Source of the DNA: Scleroderma bovista
Taxonomy: Eukaryota > Basidiomycota > Agaricomycetes > Boletales > Sclerodermataceae
Reading direction: 5' to 3'
Assembly: GCA_037178675.1 (NCBI GenBank)
Contig: JAYMGJ010000204.1
Span: 119,818 to 183,817 of the forward strand
DNA length: 64,000 bases
Under the pieces are notes generated by a model that was given only the letters and a program-made list of their open reading frames with translations, had not been told where the DNA came from and made no database searches. The position numbers were made by a program, and so were the translations under genes. Below, piece after piece: positions 1 to 12,663 of this stretch (within the stretch, counting starts at the first letter, position 1; each line of letters begins with the position of its first letter).

Positions 1-10
1 ACACCACATA

Positions 11-23
11 CCGGACACCAGGC
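11..23 (+). repeat. Left arm of 13-bp inverted repeat
   Basis: CCGGACACCAGGC at this position is matched exactly, in reverse complement, about 400 bp downstream. It could be the remnant of terminal inverted repeats of a small non-autonomous element, or chance. No target-site duplication can be seen because the left arm is almost at the window edge. Confidence 0.3.
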
Positions 24-416
24 TTTTTTCTTTCACTCTTTGTTCTCCCTAATATTTACTGTTCTATTTGGATTTCTTCTGAAACTTGGCCAATTTCTGC
101 CACTTCTTCCAACCCCAGCAACATACTATGTAACTGGTAATTGTCTACCTCTATTTCTCCTCTTCAATTCTTCTGCAATAATGTGGTCATGATGCATACT
201 TGATCCTGATGTCTTTCGTAGTTAGGTGTATATTTAGATTGTATCTACCTACTATGTATTTGCCATCAAATGTCATTTTACATGATACAGCATGCTTACT
301 AGGGATGCCAGGAACAATGTATTTCTGTTGCCAAGTTATAAGTCCGTGTCTGATCATGCACATCCTCACCCAAGAGGTGTGCGTTCGGCGAATCCCGAAC
401 ACTCCGCGACTTGGCG

Positions 417-429
417 GCCTGGTGTCCGG
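417..429 (-). repeat. Right arm of 13-bp inverted repeat
   Basis: GCCTGGTGTCCGG is the exact reverse complement of positions 11-23. The match does not extend outward or inward, so element ends cannot be defined. Confidence 0.3.
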
Positions 430-1134
430 GGGCCATTTTCGAAGAAATTATGAGACTTTGCATATATAGTGCATGAAGGCCCAAACAAAATTGTTAGCTG
501 TTATATGAAAACCTGTAGCTCTGAAGATACACTACAATCCTAGACAGTTGATTTCTACTTCTATTTGTGAGATTGTGATTGGCAACAGTTGAAATAGATG
601 CGAATGCGAATGGGACTAGCCTGATAATGTGAGTAGCTTCGAATTAATCTATCGCTTTGGTCCCTGTTGCAGTAAAGCTTGTTTTGACCAGGTTCCTTGA
701 CAGGTTCACTATTCTTTGGCCCAAGATAATGGAAGAATAGTTTTATTCACACCATATGATGGTGAATAGGTAGATTTGAATTCATTGGAGGGCTATCAGG
801 GTGCTGGAAGTCCTTGTGGGAGCTAGCTGACTTGATGACCCTATCAAACATATTCTGCACAATCACACTTCTCTTGTCCAACTGAATGGTATAAGCTCTG
901 GTTCTCAGTGGTTCTCCAACCACACTAGTTCAACATCCATGGGAGACTGCATGATCATTGTAGGATCTATAAGACAACCGATTTATGGGGGATTTCATCT
1001 GATGAACAAGTTCTGCCGACGCAGGCAACATCCTTAATCCCTTGTCTTGCATTGGCGTAGACAGGTTTGAGAAAACTACATCAGATTCCTCATCTGAGCC
1101 ATGCTCGACTCTTGGGAAAAGCCCCCCTGAGGAC

Positions 1135-4100
1135 TCAGACTTGCGCACACGCCCTCTTCAGCCACTCGAATGCCACCTCATCTGTGCCTTCGAGGTAAGG
1201 CGAAACTTTCTGAAAAACTTCATCGTGGTAGGAATTTAACCACGCTCGCTCGTCGGCTGTTAGAAGGGACAGCTCGATAAGGCTGGTTTGGATTGGGCAC
1301 TATACATCGTATGAGAGGCATGAGTGACAGGGAGAACAGGGAGAGCGCATAGACATACCATTGTAAGACACTCGAACCCGAGGTATCCCTTCCCCCCAAA
1401 GTTGTTAGGGGGGTTGACCTCGCGCACTATGACGACATCTTCAATACGGATACCCCATTGTCCATCGGCATAGTAACCCGGTTCTGTGACGTTCACATGT
1501 ATTTATACATGGAGAATGGAAAGGAAAATGGACAAATGAATAGATATCATACATGCATACGCCACATCACCAATTTCGTCAGCAACTTTCCTCGCAATGC
1601 AGGTGGATGATATGCTCACCGTTAGACACCGTCATACCCGGCTTCAGCGCCGTATTGTTATATGCTGTACAGAAAGGATCATCCCTATCTCTTTCTCTCC
1701 TGCCATCCGAACTTACCAATACGTGTCCCAATACCCTGAGGTCCTGCGTGTGTGTCAGAAATATATCTGCGTAATAGGCGCAATGCAGGGCACGTAAACC
1801 TCCTGACCTTCGTGGACATTCAGGAAATGTCCTACACCATGTCCAGTTCCATGCCTGTCAAATTTTTGGAAAATATTGTTTGGAACAAGCGCCAATACTG
1901 ACCTGTAATCTATACAAAGAAAGAAATGAAGGAGCTGTCAGGGACACGTCCATCGACGTGCCAGCGGGCTAGTTAACGTAGCTAAACTACTAACCCAGTC
2001 CATCTTGCCAAAGCGGTCGTCGAGCAAAGGAATCTCTGTGGACACGGGAAATTCGTAAGGAGCAGTAAGACACGGGGAAATAAAAGAGGTGAAACGGCAC
2101 ATACATGGTAAATCCTACAAACAGAAACAGGGCCATGACACTCCCACCTCAACACTCGAACCGAGACACGTGAGGAATGACGCACCAGTCGTACCACTGG
2201 GAAAGATGGCAGTGTCAATAGCAATGTGTCCTTGGAGAACACGAGTAAAGGCTCGCTTTTCCGCCTCAGAAGGCACTCCAAAGTGCTGGTTTACATCCCT
2301 TGGTCATAGAAAACTGGCAATACACGCAGATCGAAGTCTTACCAAAGTCCGAGTGACGTCTGTCGTGCCATCGCGGTATTGGCCTGATAACTACATCATT
2401 AGTGACCATGAGGTATTTCAGCTGATCGGACCGTACCTCCAGAATCACATAGATATATCTAAAGTATTTCATGTTAGCAAAATGGTCCTGCCAACCTTGC
2501 CATGCGTACCTGATATTTCGTAATCATAGCGCAGTCATTTGGATCCGGGGAATAATGAATTATAGCTGGGCCATCACGCGTTACAATCGAAATGTATAAT
2601 TTAATGGTACGAACCAGCGTTAGGACCGGCAGAAGAGATGGTTGAAAAGGACAGCCCCATGAAGTCATCGAGCTCACTGTAGAGATAAGGATGGGCTAGA
2701 CAAACGAGAGAAGCACACCTACGATCGATATTGTTCAAGTTGCTCAGCTCCCTGATACTCGTTCACTTTTTCTCCGTTGGCCAACTGTTTCTCTAGCCAG
2801 GCAAAGTAGCGGACCAGTGCTGTGCCATCGCGTATGTGGCATCGCCGGAAACCCTCAATCTCGGTGGGGTTCTTTATTGCCTTCAGTGCTGCCACGGGTG
2901 ATGCTACAAGAACCACGTTTTCCTGAGGATCGAGTTGGAATTGGAAAATGATAGGAAGATCCATCAAAGCAACTGACCTCACCCAGGGCTTCCACAACGG
3001 CGAGACTGGCTTTGTTTCCTAGCAAAACGGGCTGCAATGGGTCAGACAGGGCGAATGGATCAAGTAATCAGGTGTGCACAGATACCTCTTCTTTTTTTAC
3101 GAATGAATCGGCAGCAAGCTGTTTGAGGTAAGGTAAAAACGCTCTGTACGGCCGAATGCTGACTAATTGTCCAAGGTGGGCTTTGACGGAATCGTCCACC
3201 TGGCTTTCATCGATGAAGAGGACAGCCGAATCCCGCGTGACGACAGCGTATGCGAAGAAAACTTCACAGTACATGCAATTCAACGAGTCTCTGAAGTAAG
3301 GCGGATTGCTTACCAGGATTGAAATCGATGTCAGAACCTCTCAGATTGAACAGCCATGCAACCTCATCCAGTAATGTGACAGCCATTGCAGCCGCGTTCT
3401 TCTTGGCCATTTCCTGACGGATGCGGTCGAGCTTGCTGCTGAATGATTCGCCTAGTATGAGGTCAAATTCAAAGATACAGTCAGACGACCGTGGCTCGCT
3501 ACCTGCATATTTAAGGTCCAACACGAAAACCTTTCCTTTGGGCCGCTGAGGACGCTCAGAACCCCAGACGATGTCTACCGGATTCTGAGTAAGTGCAACA
3601 AGCTCCGAAGAACGAGACTGCAGGGTTTTCCGGAGTTCAAGAGCCTCGGCTATGTAAACGTGCTCAGAACTAATGCACACGTTGACCAGGTCACCTACTA
3701 GCCGCTATCAGTGTTGGATCAACACCTATCTTAACACCCTCCTCGAGATGCTTTAATTAGTATCAGCCGCTCAAATTAACTCGCTCTGGTGGTCGCTCAC
3801 GTACTTTCGTTAAGAACTCTTGCCACGTCGGAATATCTAGGCCACAATTAACGAAAGGATAGCATTAATATTCCGGGCCACGACCTACCTTGCAATCCCT
3901 GCTTCATCAGCGTCCAATTACTGGCAAATGATGCTTAACGCAGCCCCCATTCGTCGGGAATAGCCAGTGCCATACCTATCCAATTGTTGTTCAGCCTGGA
4001 GGAAGTATCGTCCGTCGGTGAATAGAAACGCGTCCTGCAACGTGATGACCGCACATCCTGAGTGTATGATACTGTGAGTACTGCTCTGTATAGTTGAGTG

Positions 4101-4361
4101 TGAGGATCACCTGCCGAGCCGTTGAAACCGGATATGAAAGCCCGTCTCTTATCTGCTTCGGCAGGATACTCGCTAAAGTCTGCACCATTGCTCAGAGTTA
4201 GCAAACCACGACACCCAAGAGAAGCCCTTGGCCCCGTACTCACGTTCGTCTTCACTGGGCACCACGATCGTTTTGACATCGAACTCGGGTTTCCTCATGA
4301 GTTCCCGAAGGCTCGCAAGCCGTTCAGAGGTGTTCACTGTGTGCCTTCCTATCGCACCCAT
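1135..4361 (-). CDS. Xaa-Pro aminopeptidase P (M24B)
   Basis: Metallo-aminopeptidase that removes an N-terminal residue preceding proline, usually cytosolic. The protein starts [20 protein letters not shown], the usual opening of fungal AMPP, and is built from many small exons. The N-terminal creatinase-like part shows [10 protein letters not shown] and [15 protein letters not shown]. The catalytic pita-bread part carries the metal ligands: [13 protein letters not shown] near 2,350 (two Asp), [13 protein letters not shown] near 1,830 (His and Glu), and the final [18 protein letters not shown] block near 1,470 (Glu). The last intron can be read as GTATGT...TATAG, giving [20 protein letters not shown] and a stop at 1135. 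The active site is complete. I see no frameshift, although the many short exons in the middle were not all resolved. The family assignment is firm from conserved motifs. Confidence 0.93.
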
Positions 4362-4609
4362 GGTGATGATTGATGAAGTAGATCTGAATGAGATAGTAGT
4401 ACGGTTGATCAAAGAGGAGACAGATTGATATCGATGCACATGTAGTACACGTCCGCAATAGAATCTGCCACTTGCTTGTAACCACATAAAAGGAACATGT
4501 AAGTCGTGCACAAATTATTGTCAACATTCCGTTGATTACATTGAAGCGTGCAATAATGAATGTACCACCACAACTAGTCCATGCAAGCGCCCAAAGGGTA
4601 TCTACTAAT

Positions 4610-6205
4610 CTAAACAGCTTTATGAGGTGGTCGAGGGGAACTTCTGGCGCTGCCCTGCAGTGCCGGAGAGTTACTATGACTTCGAGGTACACTAGGTCGT
4701 TTATTATGGGTTGACCGTAGCTTTGTCCGCTCGTTTACATCACTGTCGGATTCGACATCGTCTTCATCTTCATCGCTTTCCCTCAACTGGGACAGCGGAA
4801 CATCACCTCTCCCATCTTCCTCGAATGAGTTGAAGAGGGCTGCACTCTGGGCTCGGTACAGTGAACTCCTTCTACCATGCCTGGAGGAAGGGTGTACAGC
4901 GTCAGGTCTGTGCTCGGAAACGCCACTCCACCCGTCCAGTGATGGCCGACCTTGCAAGCTTATTCGCGGATTCAGTATGCCAGTCTCAAGGGTGCTATGG
5001 CCATCAGAAAGCGAGGGGGGATCTGGTTTTCGCGAAAGATTGAGCAGATGGACACCAAGAAACGTCACAATGAACCCTGCTAATAAAGTCATTGTGTTCG
5101 TTCCATCAGTGGTATTGAAACCTTGGAATAGGATGAGGGACGCGACGATGGTCGCTGTTGAGAATCCTACATAGTACATCGGGTTGACCCTAATCGAACA
5201 AAGTGAATAAGGATCAAAATTGCATTGATGGACATACACGTTGGTAGAAAATGTGTCAAGAGCCTTGTTGAAGAAATTCATCTGCACCAAGATGCATCCC
5301 ACCACAATAATGCCGAAGACGTATGTACTGGGATGTGTGAATTGGTTGTTGCCGCTCAAGGTTAATTTGACCGCGACCCCGAATCCTTTGATAGCCATAA
5401 CGGACACGGAACCGACTAAAGAGCAAATCGAGATATAAACGACAGGATTCGACCGGCCGTAACGCGGGGCAACATTGAAAATCATGACCACAGAGAATAC
5501 GAAGACAGTGAGGCAGTATAGCACAAATCCTGAACAGAATGAGGATCAACAAGGAATGAGCGTGGCTCAGCTTACCAGGTTGAATGGCGTAATGCAGAAT
5601 CTCATCCACTGTCTCTACTTCTTTGTCTGCTGGAGCATGAAGGACGATGATAAGAGATCCGATCAAACATAATGCACATCCTATTCGTCCTAGATGGCCC
5701 AGCTCTTCATTCAAAAGAAACGACGCGAGAACTGCACTGTGCAGCGTCAAACTTGGCAATACTCCGTTTGTGAGACCACCCACCCAATGAGCACGCTCAG
5801 TGCGCCTAGCGGTGTCACCAATATTGGTGGCGCGAACGTATAGGCCGCAAAGTTGGCGACTGGAGAGGTCGACTAAGGTTGAATAACGTTACATTTACAC
5901 CCAGACTTACTTTCACCAAGGACCACTGAAAAACGAGGTCAGTCTAGAGCACCTTAAGCGACCATGGCGACATACATGTTGTTATCCCTGCCCACCAAGT
6001 TGGGTTGCGAAGATAACCATAATCCTCGGATGAATATGCAGAATTTCGTGCTCCTGCGTTCGTAAGACCCTGATCAATATGTTTAGGGTGGGAGACAGCC
6101 GCAAGGAGCAAGACGGCAAACCTTTTTCGTTATGATAAAGCTTGTCCCAATGGCAAACGAACTGGATATGGCGAGGGCCAGACCAATGTATTTATCTTCC
6201 ACCAT
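4610..6205 (-). CDS. NIPA-family magnesium transporter (DUF803)
   Basis: Multi-pass membrane protein of the NIPA/DUF803 family, related to the drug/metabolite transporter fold and linked in animals to Mg2+ uptake. The N-terminus [20 protein letters not shown] followed by TSFIITKK is the family signature and fixes the start. Hydrophobic segments include [36 protein letters not shown] and [20 protein letters not shown]. After the last membrane segment ([14 protein letters not shown]) there is a tail of roughly 150 residues rich in Ser, Arg and acidic stretches ([13 protein letters not shown]), which is probably cytosolic and disordered. The gene has several short introns in its 5' half. Fold and family are clear, but the ion specificity is inferred from the family. 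Confidence 0.9.
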
Positions 6206-7503
6206 TGCACACCGATAAATCTGGCCCGTCGGACAGAAAGGGCCAAATAGCCTCGAAAGATGGAATGACAGGAAACTTTGAGCGCAGCACGAACCACGTG
6301 AAGTACAAAAATGGTAAGTAGTCCCTTTGTGGCCGATAGTCTTTTGATAATAATTGCAACTCGACTGTTGAAATGAATTATACGCGGGTTGTAAGTCCAT
6401 CACCAACTCTATTCCGAGTCAATAACGGGACAACTGTCCGCCTGTTGCATTAGATTCTTACAAAATGAGGTACATGCCTCAGGGGCATTGACGAATGGGG
6501 ACTCGTATTTTATGTCCAGCCTCAGTTTTACAGTAGCAAGATGTTCCAAGGAGTTTACATATGCACAGGTCATACTCTTACAGAGGAAGATTGGGGGAGC
6601 ACCACTCATACGATTGTTGTCGAGCGATATTTGTTGCTGTGGGTTGAGTTAGAAATCTAGAAAGCCCTCGGGGAAACAATAGTTTCACTCATTGGGTCGG
6701 AGTGGACTACCGTACAGTCCCTTGCGTGCCGGCCCATATTTTCCTTGCTGCCCTAGATTGTCCTAGTTCCATACACTCTCCTCCAAAACAAGATATATGC
6801 TTCTGCACTGCGAGGTATCATCGGAAAGACTACCCACTGATCAATTGGTCAAGGACCAATTTTAAAAATCAACGGATAAAGTTACAACAAGTCAATTAGT
6901 GGTAATGACGAACCTCGGAGATAGGATGAGCCTTTAACACCCAGGATCTCGAAGGCGACGGATTCGCTGTCAATTGTGTGCACATGCTAACAAACATGTT
7001 GGTGTTTCCCAAGGGAAAGTGGGTTCGTTGCCCAAGAACATCATTGAGATGACCCCACTATTTCCCCCGGAATGTTTTCGGTAAAACATTAGGGTACTAA
7101 GTACGGACTGCGCAGCGGCTACAGAGTGCCCACCCCTTGGAGCAAGGGGGAAATATTAAGGGTCTTATAAAGACTGCAAACATGCGACTTAGAGCCATAC
7201 GTAGATGCAGAAGAAAGCGCAAGCCAGGATGGTAAGAGAAAACGTTGGGCCGTGTCACCGTGTGTTCCCAGCCCAATTTGCAGGGGAAATATTTGTCACC
7301 GAGCCGCAGTACAACGTGCTCAGCATCTGTCGTATTCTTGTTGTCACTGTAACAAGTGCTAGCAACCGTAGATGACATGTTCCTGATCTTCAGACAATTA
7401 TAACACGCATTGCACAGTGACTTGGACAGCAATGCACCACTTACGTGAGAATGGACGAATAGGCAAGTCAACGTGTTGTAACATTACACAAGCTAAATTA
7501 CCA
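6206..7503. other. Intergenic, no gene seen
   Basis: About 1.3 kb between the start of the NIPA-type gene and the stop of the Rpt6 gene, both on the minus strand. The short open frames on both strands lack hydrophobic pattern, motif or splice-consistent continuation. It should hold the promoter of the transporter and the 3' UTR of rpt6. I could not place a TATA box with confidence. Confidence 0.5.
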
Positions 7504-8963
7504 TCAAGAGAATAGCCTATTGACCGACATATTGCCTTCTTGGTTCTTTTTGAGGACTTTTGCAATAGCGAACTCGAAATCCTCCTGAGTGACATGCTGT
7601 CGCCGTTCGCGGAGTGCATACATTCCTGTCGAGTTCGTATATGTTAGCGCTAGTGATATGTTCATCGTAGGGATATAGGTTACCAGCTTCTGTGCATATG
7701 CCGCGTACTTCGGCACCAGAGCATTGACCCATCTTCTCTGCAAGAGCTTTCAAATCAATACCACGTTGCAAGGACATCTGGACGCTGGGTGGGTAGAAGA
7801 AAGTTACGACAGTGAATTAAAACTCACCTTCCGCGAATGAATGCGAAGGATGCTGACCCGCGCTTCGGGACCCGGCGGGGGGAATTCAATCTTTCTGTCT
7901 ATGCGACCAGGACGTAACAAGGCGGGATCCAGGATATCTAGTGTGTATTAGTTTGCAATGTCGGGGTTCTAGCCCAACGATCGTACCTATTCGGTTTGTA
8001 GCCATGATGACTTTGATGTTCTTCGTGGCTTCAAACCCGTCAAGCTGATTCAGGAGCTCCAACATGGTTCGTTGGACTTCAGAATCACCACCTCCTGATC
8101 CGCTCTCCCCTCGCGAGCTACCGATAGAGTCGATTTCATCCATGAAGATGATACTCGGTGCGTGTTCCCTTGCCATGACGAAAAGTTCGCGAACCATACG
8201 ACTTCCTTCTCCAATGTACTTTTGCACTAGCTCTGAACCTGATACACGGATGAACTTGCAATCTGTGTGATGGGCAACAGCACGAGCCAGCAACGTCTTT
8301 CCGGTTCCTGGTGGCCCATACAGGAGCACTCCCTTGGGCTGAGCGATCCCAAGAGCCTCAAATAATTCAGGGTGCTTGACTGGCAACTCGATGACTTCTT
8401 TGATTTCCTTGATCTGCTTGTCGAGCCCTCCAACCATCTCATAGGTACTGTCCGGCACCTTCTCCACCATCATAAGCGAGACTAATGGATCGACCTTGTT
8501 TGGCAATATCTTGTGGATCGTGTATGTATCCGAACGTAACGCTACTCGCGACGACGGGGTGAGTGCAGACGCATCGATATCGGAATCAAAGTCAACGACT
8601 GTATCACGCGTCAACATATGCTCTGCACAGGTGACTTTCCACTTACTGTATTTCCCCTCGGGCTGAACTTTAACGAGGACTTTCTTTTTGCCCATAACTT
8701 TCACGACTTCGCCGACATAACTTCCTGGCTCGTGTAGGAGTTGAAGTTCTTCTCTGAGTAATCTGACTGGGTAGAGATGAGCTCTTTACCGGAGCACTTG
8801 GACCAATATTACCTCGAGCATTCAACGCATTACGCTGGGCCTCCAGACGACGCAAGTTCTGTGTCTTCTGGTTGATTAGCAATTCCGCTGCCTCTATCTT
8901 TGTCTGGTAGTATGATTGAATGCCACCAGGCATCCTCTGCGGCGTGCGTGTGGCAGCTGGCAT
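7504..8963 (-). CDS. RPT6: 26S proteasome regulatory ATPase Rpt6
   Basis: One of the six AAA+ ATPases of the 19S base that unfolds ubiquitylated proteins and feeds them to the 20S core. The protein opens [20 protein letters not shown], then a coiled coil ([20 protein letters not shown]), the OB domain ([17 protein letters not shown]) and the AAA domain. The AAA domain has Walker A GPPGTGKT and Walker B IIFMDEID, then LLNQLDGFE and IMATNR. The tail ends [14 protein letters not shown], matching Rpt6 rather than the HbYX-ending Rpt2, Rpt3 or Rpt5. The [11 protein letters not shown] start and LLREELQLL spacing are also Rpt6-specific. Introns interrupt both ends. Some AAA residues at exon joins ([17 protein letters not shown]) only read through when introns near 7,945 and 7,835 are removed. 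Confidence 0.95.
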
Positions 8964-9492
8964 CGTTGGGCTTGTCGTGTATTTGACTTACGCGGCCTGA
9001 TGCTGATACGCGTGACGTGACGAACGTGACAGTCACCATGTCACGCCGCAAACAGGATTTGCTTTGCGATAATCACAGCGCAACGCCTATTATATTGATC
9101 AATTGTGATGGGTATGCTCCGGAAAGTACAAAATGTGGAAAGGTGCTAGGTGCATCAATTGATGACGGTCTCGAACCACTGGTCTATACCGTATCGATCC
9201 CAGTTTGCTTCCAAGTTCTCCCATCCATGTCATATGGCTTGTGGGTCCATTAAATCCAGTCCCATAAGCAGACAAGTCCTGTACGGTGCTGCGTCACGAG
9301 ATGAGGTTTAGGCCCGACAGTCCGGAGATCATTGACAGGTGGGGTTCACGAAGTCACCGCGAGCTTAGTGATTACTCCATAAATACAGTTGTCTTGATGC
9401 AATTGGCTAAGGTGATATAATACAATGATTAGTACTACGTGGTGCGAACTCAAATGCAAAACCCCGTCCTATGTGGGTGATACCTGCAGGCC
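8964..9492. other. Intergenic, rpt6 upstream region
   Basis: About 530 bp between the rpt6 start codon and the 3' end of the next minus-strand gene. The sequence just upstream of the ATG is the likely rpt6 promoter. No coding potential or repeat was recognised. Confidence 0.45.
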
Positions 9493-10273
9493 CTACATGC
9501 CATACTTTCTCTTCAGTGCTGCCCACGAAAGCGCTGCTGGGCGATGGCAGGCCACGAAGTGGTTCATATCGTGTTCAGGGACTCGGTTGATATCCAGTCG
9601 ATTCCAATACCGACATAAAGTATAAGTGATATCGCGGGCATCGCGTTCAGAGCCACGGCTGCATGTAGACCAGTCAGTCGATGCAAGAACATGCAGAAGT
9701 TCTCTTACATCGCCCATGCTTTGAGCTTATCTCGGATGAATTCCGACAAGGTCAAGAATGGGATCCCTTTTAAGTTCATCGTCGTTGAAGCATCCAACCG
9801 GCGAGGGCCATGCTCTCCTGCAGGCAGTATCTCAATCTACGCATGTGGTCGCGTGAGTCCACCACACACAAAGATATGTCCTTGCAGGCTTACCTCGATT
9901 GCGGGAATCAGTCTACGATACGTGGCATGCAACCTAGGGAGGCATAAGATTCTATGACTGCATGAGTAACCACCCAAGCATACCGATTGCTCCACGGCGA
10001 GTGGGTAATGGTGAAGTGATCGTTTCCCACCAATGCCTGGCGCACGCGGCGAAAGGGATGTGTCGAGCCACCGTCTACGATGCAATATATTTCCTGGGAG
10101 CTATAAGCACGTTGGCTGGACGGAGTCAACACGGTTACACTGACATCGCAGCAGGGACTATCGGACACAACCGCAGTCAAAATACTCCCGTGGAAAGCAT
10201 GGGGTATGGAGTGCGAGCGCAGCAGTTGAGACAGCGCGTTTGCAGCTTCTAGGAGTCTGTGGGTCTCAGACAT
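9493..10273 (-). CDS. Nucleotidyltransferase-fold protein, degenerate site
   Basis: Small protein of about 190 residues. Removing four short introns gives a continuous reading from MSETHRLLEAANALSQLLRS through FHGSILTAVVSDSPCCDEIY, RLHATYRRLIPAIEIEILPA and MNLKGIPFLTLSEFIRDKLK to ALKRKYGM and a stop. The layout (a helix, then an HGS turn, then an acidic strand, then a LKGIPFLTL-x-KLKAW helix) parallels the nucleotidyltransferase-fold protein at 49,017 and other fungal relatives. The second catalytic Asp of the DxD strand is replaced: it reads DEI, not DID. It is therefore probably a pseudoenzyme or binding protein. An upstream in-frame ATG at 10,297 adds eight residues. Family placement is by pattern and its function is unknown. 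Confidence 0.62.
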
Positions 10274-10700
10274 GGCAGGAGAATGAGGGGGGGACATGAA
10301 TAGTCAGGTGGGGGGATGTGTTACGACATAAAATAGTTGAGTTTGAGTTTGGAGGAAGCATTTGGACGACGATAAATGGTTCCTGGATATGTAACTATTA
10401 GCCCCGTAGGCCATGAGCAGGGACATGATCCTACATCTGATCTTCCAGGTGCACGGACTGGTCTGATCACCTTGGAAAAGGCAGCGAACACGTTGCTGGA
10501 GATCCTTGACAAGTGGGCCACTCCCGGGGACCACTGTTGCCCGAAGCGATCAAGCTGGTGGTCTGTGCACCGGAATGCGTCGGGAAGGTCGAAGTAAAGG
10601 GCCAAAAACTTTGCGCATGGTTTTCGCATTTCAAATAGCACTTTTCCTGCAAAAGCTTGGCAAATACACCACTTTTGCTCTTTTTTTTATTACTCGACGG

Positions 10701-12663
10701 ATGCACATTCTGTGTGCTGTTAGGGATGTAATGCCATTAGCTGGGCTCCGCTGCTTTTCAAGACACTGTCGCCACTCATTGGCACCAACCACTGCATGGC
10801 CTTCTTCCTCGCACGCCACCACTATCAAGACCCGTCACGCATCATGGAAGGCCTTACTGAAGCTTAAGCCCAAACCTCCGAGTCCAGAGGAAACCACAGG
10901 AAATGAGGAAGAAGAAGCTGCCAAAGCTGCCATCCTCGAGAAGGTCATGAAGGGCAGGCTTCCCACAGACCTCATGCTGCGTTGTGCGTCCCCTTGGCAC
11001 TATTCATCGGAAACCGACTATTGATCTTGCCACCACACGTAGGTACTGTGCTAGATCAAGACGGTGCTTCCACGATGTTATCCCCGTTTTCTCCTCGCGC
11101 TCATATGTCCCACTGGGTCTAGGCGCTGTTAAGAGCATCTCCGGGCAGTTCAAGAGATCCGATTTATGCAATGAACACCGATTAAACGTAAGAAATAGGG
11201 ATATCTCGCTCGCATGCCACGGTCATCGTCGCTAATGTTGCTATCAAGCCTCGTGATCTTCGCAAGATAGATTCTCGAATACCCAACCTCATCCCGACCG
11301 TTCTGATCCGCAAGGAAGCAATTCTTGTAAGGGCGCGTTTTCTACCAAGGTTGTTCGTCGCTCAACTGCGCAGATAAACGTACTACACATACGAGCGTTG
11401 GTCAAGGCGGACGCCGTTATCCTATTTGACACGTACGGATCCAATGATTCCAGATTGCATTCCGCGTTCCTTTACCACCTGGAGGTAAGTGGGATTTTGG
11501 GTAATCGCCCAGTAACCTGACTGCTTGGCAAGCACAATCTCAAGGCCCGCAGTGGTCCTCCTTATGAGTTTCGGTGGGTTTCCCTCGCCCATTTCCTTTA
11601 TCACTCACATTGACACCCAGCAGGGCGATCGAGTCTATTCTTCTTTCGGTCTTGAGTGCACTTGAGGCCGAAATGGTTTTCATCCGTAATCTTGTGGGAG
11701 GGCTTCTGTCCGAACTAGAAGATGACATAAACCATGACAAGTTCAAGCGACTACTCCATTATTCTAGACGCCTTGCTAGTTTTAAAAACCGCGCGAAACT
11801 CGTACGTATGTAATCGTCGTCAAGATGTTTTGCGGAGTTTACCTCAATCGTGACAGGTGCAAAATGCCCTTGAGGAAGTTCTAGAGCAAGGTTCGCCATC
11901 ATTACCTCACGGGAGAATTCCTCATAACGATTCTAGATGACGACCTGAATGCGATGTACCTCACGGACAAGAAGAATGGTATTGTCCGGCAAAACCACGA
12001 GCATGATGAACTTGAGGCTCTACTTGAATTCTTCGCGAAACAGGTCGAAGAGATAGTCAATGAAGCGGAGAATATCGAGGTCTGTTTGAAGCCTACGCTT
12101 ATTGAACAAACCTCATCCCCTATTGCAGAGCAACGTTCAATCCACTCAAGAGATCGTAGAGCTCATCTTAGATTCTAATCGCAACGCCCTTCTTGCACTC
12201 GACCTCAAAGTAAGATATTTGTGGTGCAACGAAACTCTTCCCTGATCGACAAATTAGGTCTCCATTGCAACCATGGGTCTTGGCTGTGGCGCTCTTATCG
12301 CTGGGCTATTTGGCATGAATGTATACGTTCTTTCAATACCTCAGTTCTATCATAAGTATCGCTGATTCAAATTTCAAAGCTGAAAAGCCATATGGAAGAT
12401 ATGCCTTACGCGTTCGCAGCTATGACTATTGGTTCGACGGCTATTGCGTCTTTCGTGGCTTGGGCGGGGCTATGGAGGTAACAAATTTTTCCTGTCGCGA
12501 GTGAGATTCCCGCTAATAATACACCTTATCGCACAGGCTTGCTAAAATACGGAAAGTCGGTCTTACTAGTTCTCAGACAACGAGACATAGATCCGACCCG
12601 AGAGGTCGAACACCGTGGATACCTCTTCCCCTTCGCCGTCGGAGCTTTGAGGGTTGGTCATGA
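10701..12663 (+). CDS. Mitochondrial Mg2+ channel, MRS2/LPE10 (CorA) family
   Basis: Pentameric magnesium channel of the mitochondrial inner membrane. An Arg/His/Ser-rich start (MPLAGLRCFSRHCRHSLAP from 10,731) looks like a mitochondrial presequence; the first ATG is 10 codons earlier. After introns, LRCTVLDQDGAVKSISGQFK, RSDLCNEHRLN, DLRKIDSRIPNLIPTVLIRK and HIRALVKADAVILFDTYGS match fungal Mrs2 domains. Long helices LESILLSVLSALEAE-like and DELEALLEFFAKQVEEIVNE follow. The hallmark GMN selectivity motif sits at the end of the first membrane helix (ALIAGLFGMN, about 12,290-12,320). A second hydrophobic helix (AMTIGSTAIASFVAWAG) and a basic tail ending SFEGWS complete it. One intron at about 11,060 (GTGCTT...TCTAG, 59 nt) has to be removed to keep the frame. 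Confidence 0.92.

Larger units (their letters stand above)
1..1134. other. Gene-free left edge
   Basis: No open frame here has recognisable protein character. The stretch lies 3' of the aminopeptidase P gene and probably holds its 3' UTR next to that gene. A 13-bp inverted repeat occurs near the far left (listed separately). Nothing else is supported. Confidence 0.5.

Noticed and set aside
4830..5174. Plus-strand open frame inside the NIPA-type gene
   Set aside because: Pure antisense shadow; the minus strand encodes conserved membrane helices and the acidic tail.
10506..10700. Longer N-terminus for the MRS2-type gene
   Set aside because: In-frame but without mitochondrial presequence character; the start at 10,701 or 10,731 fits better.
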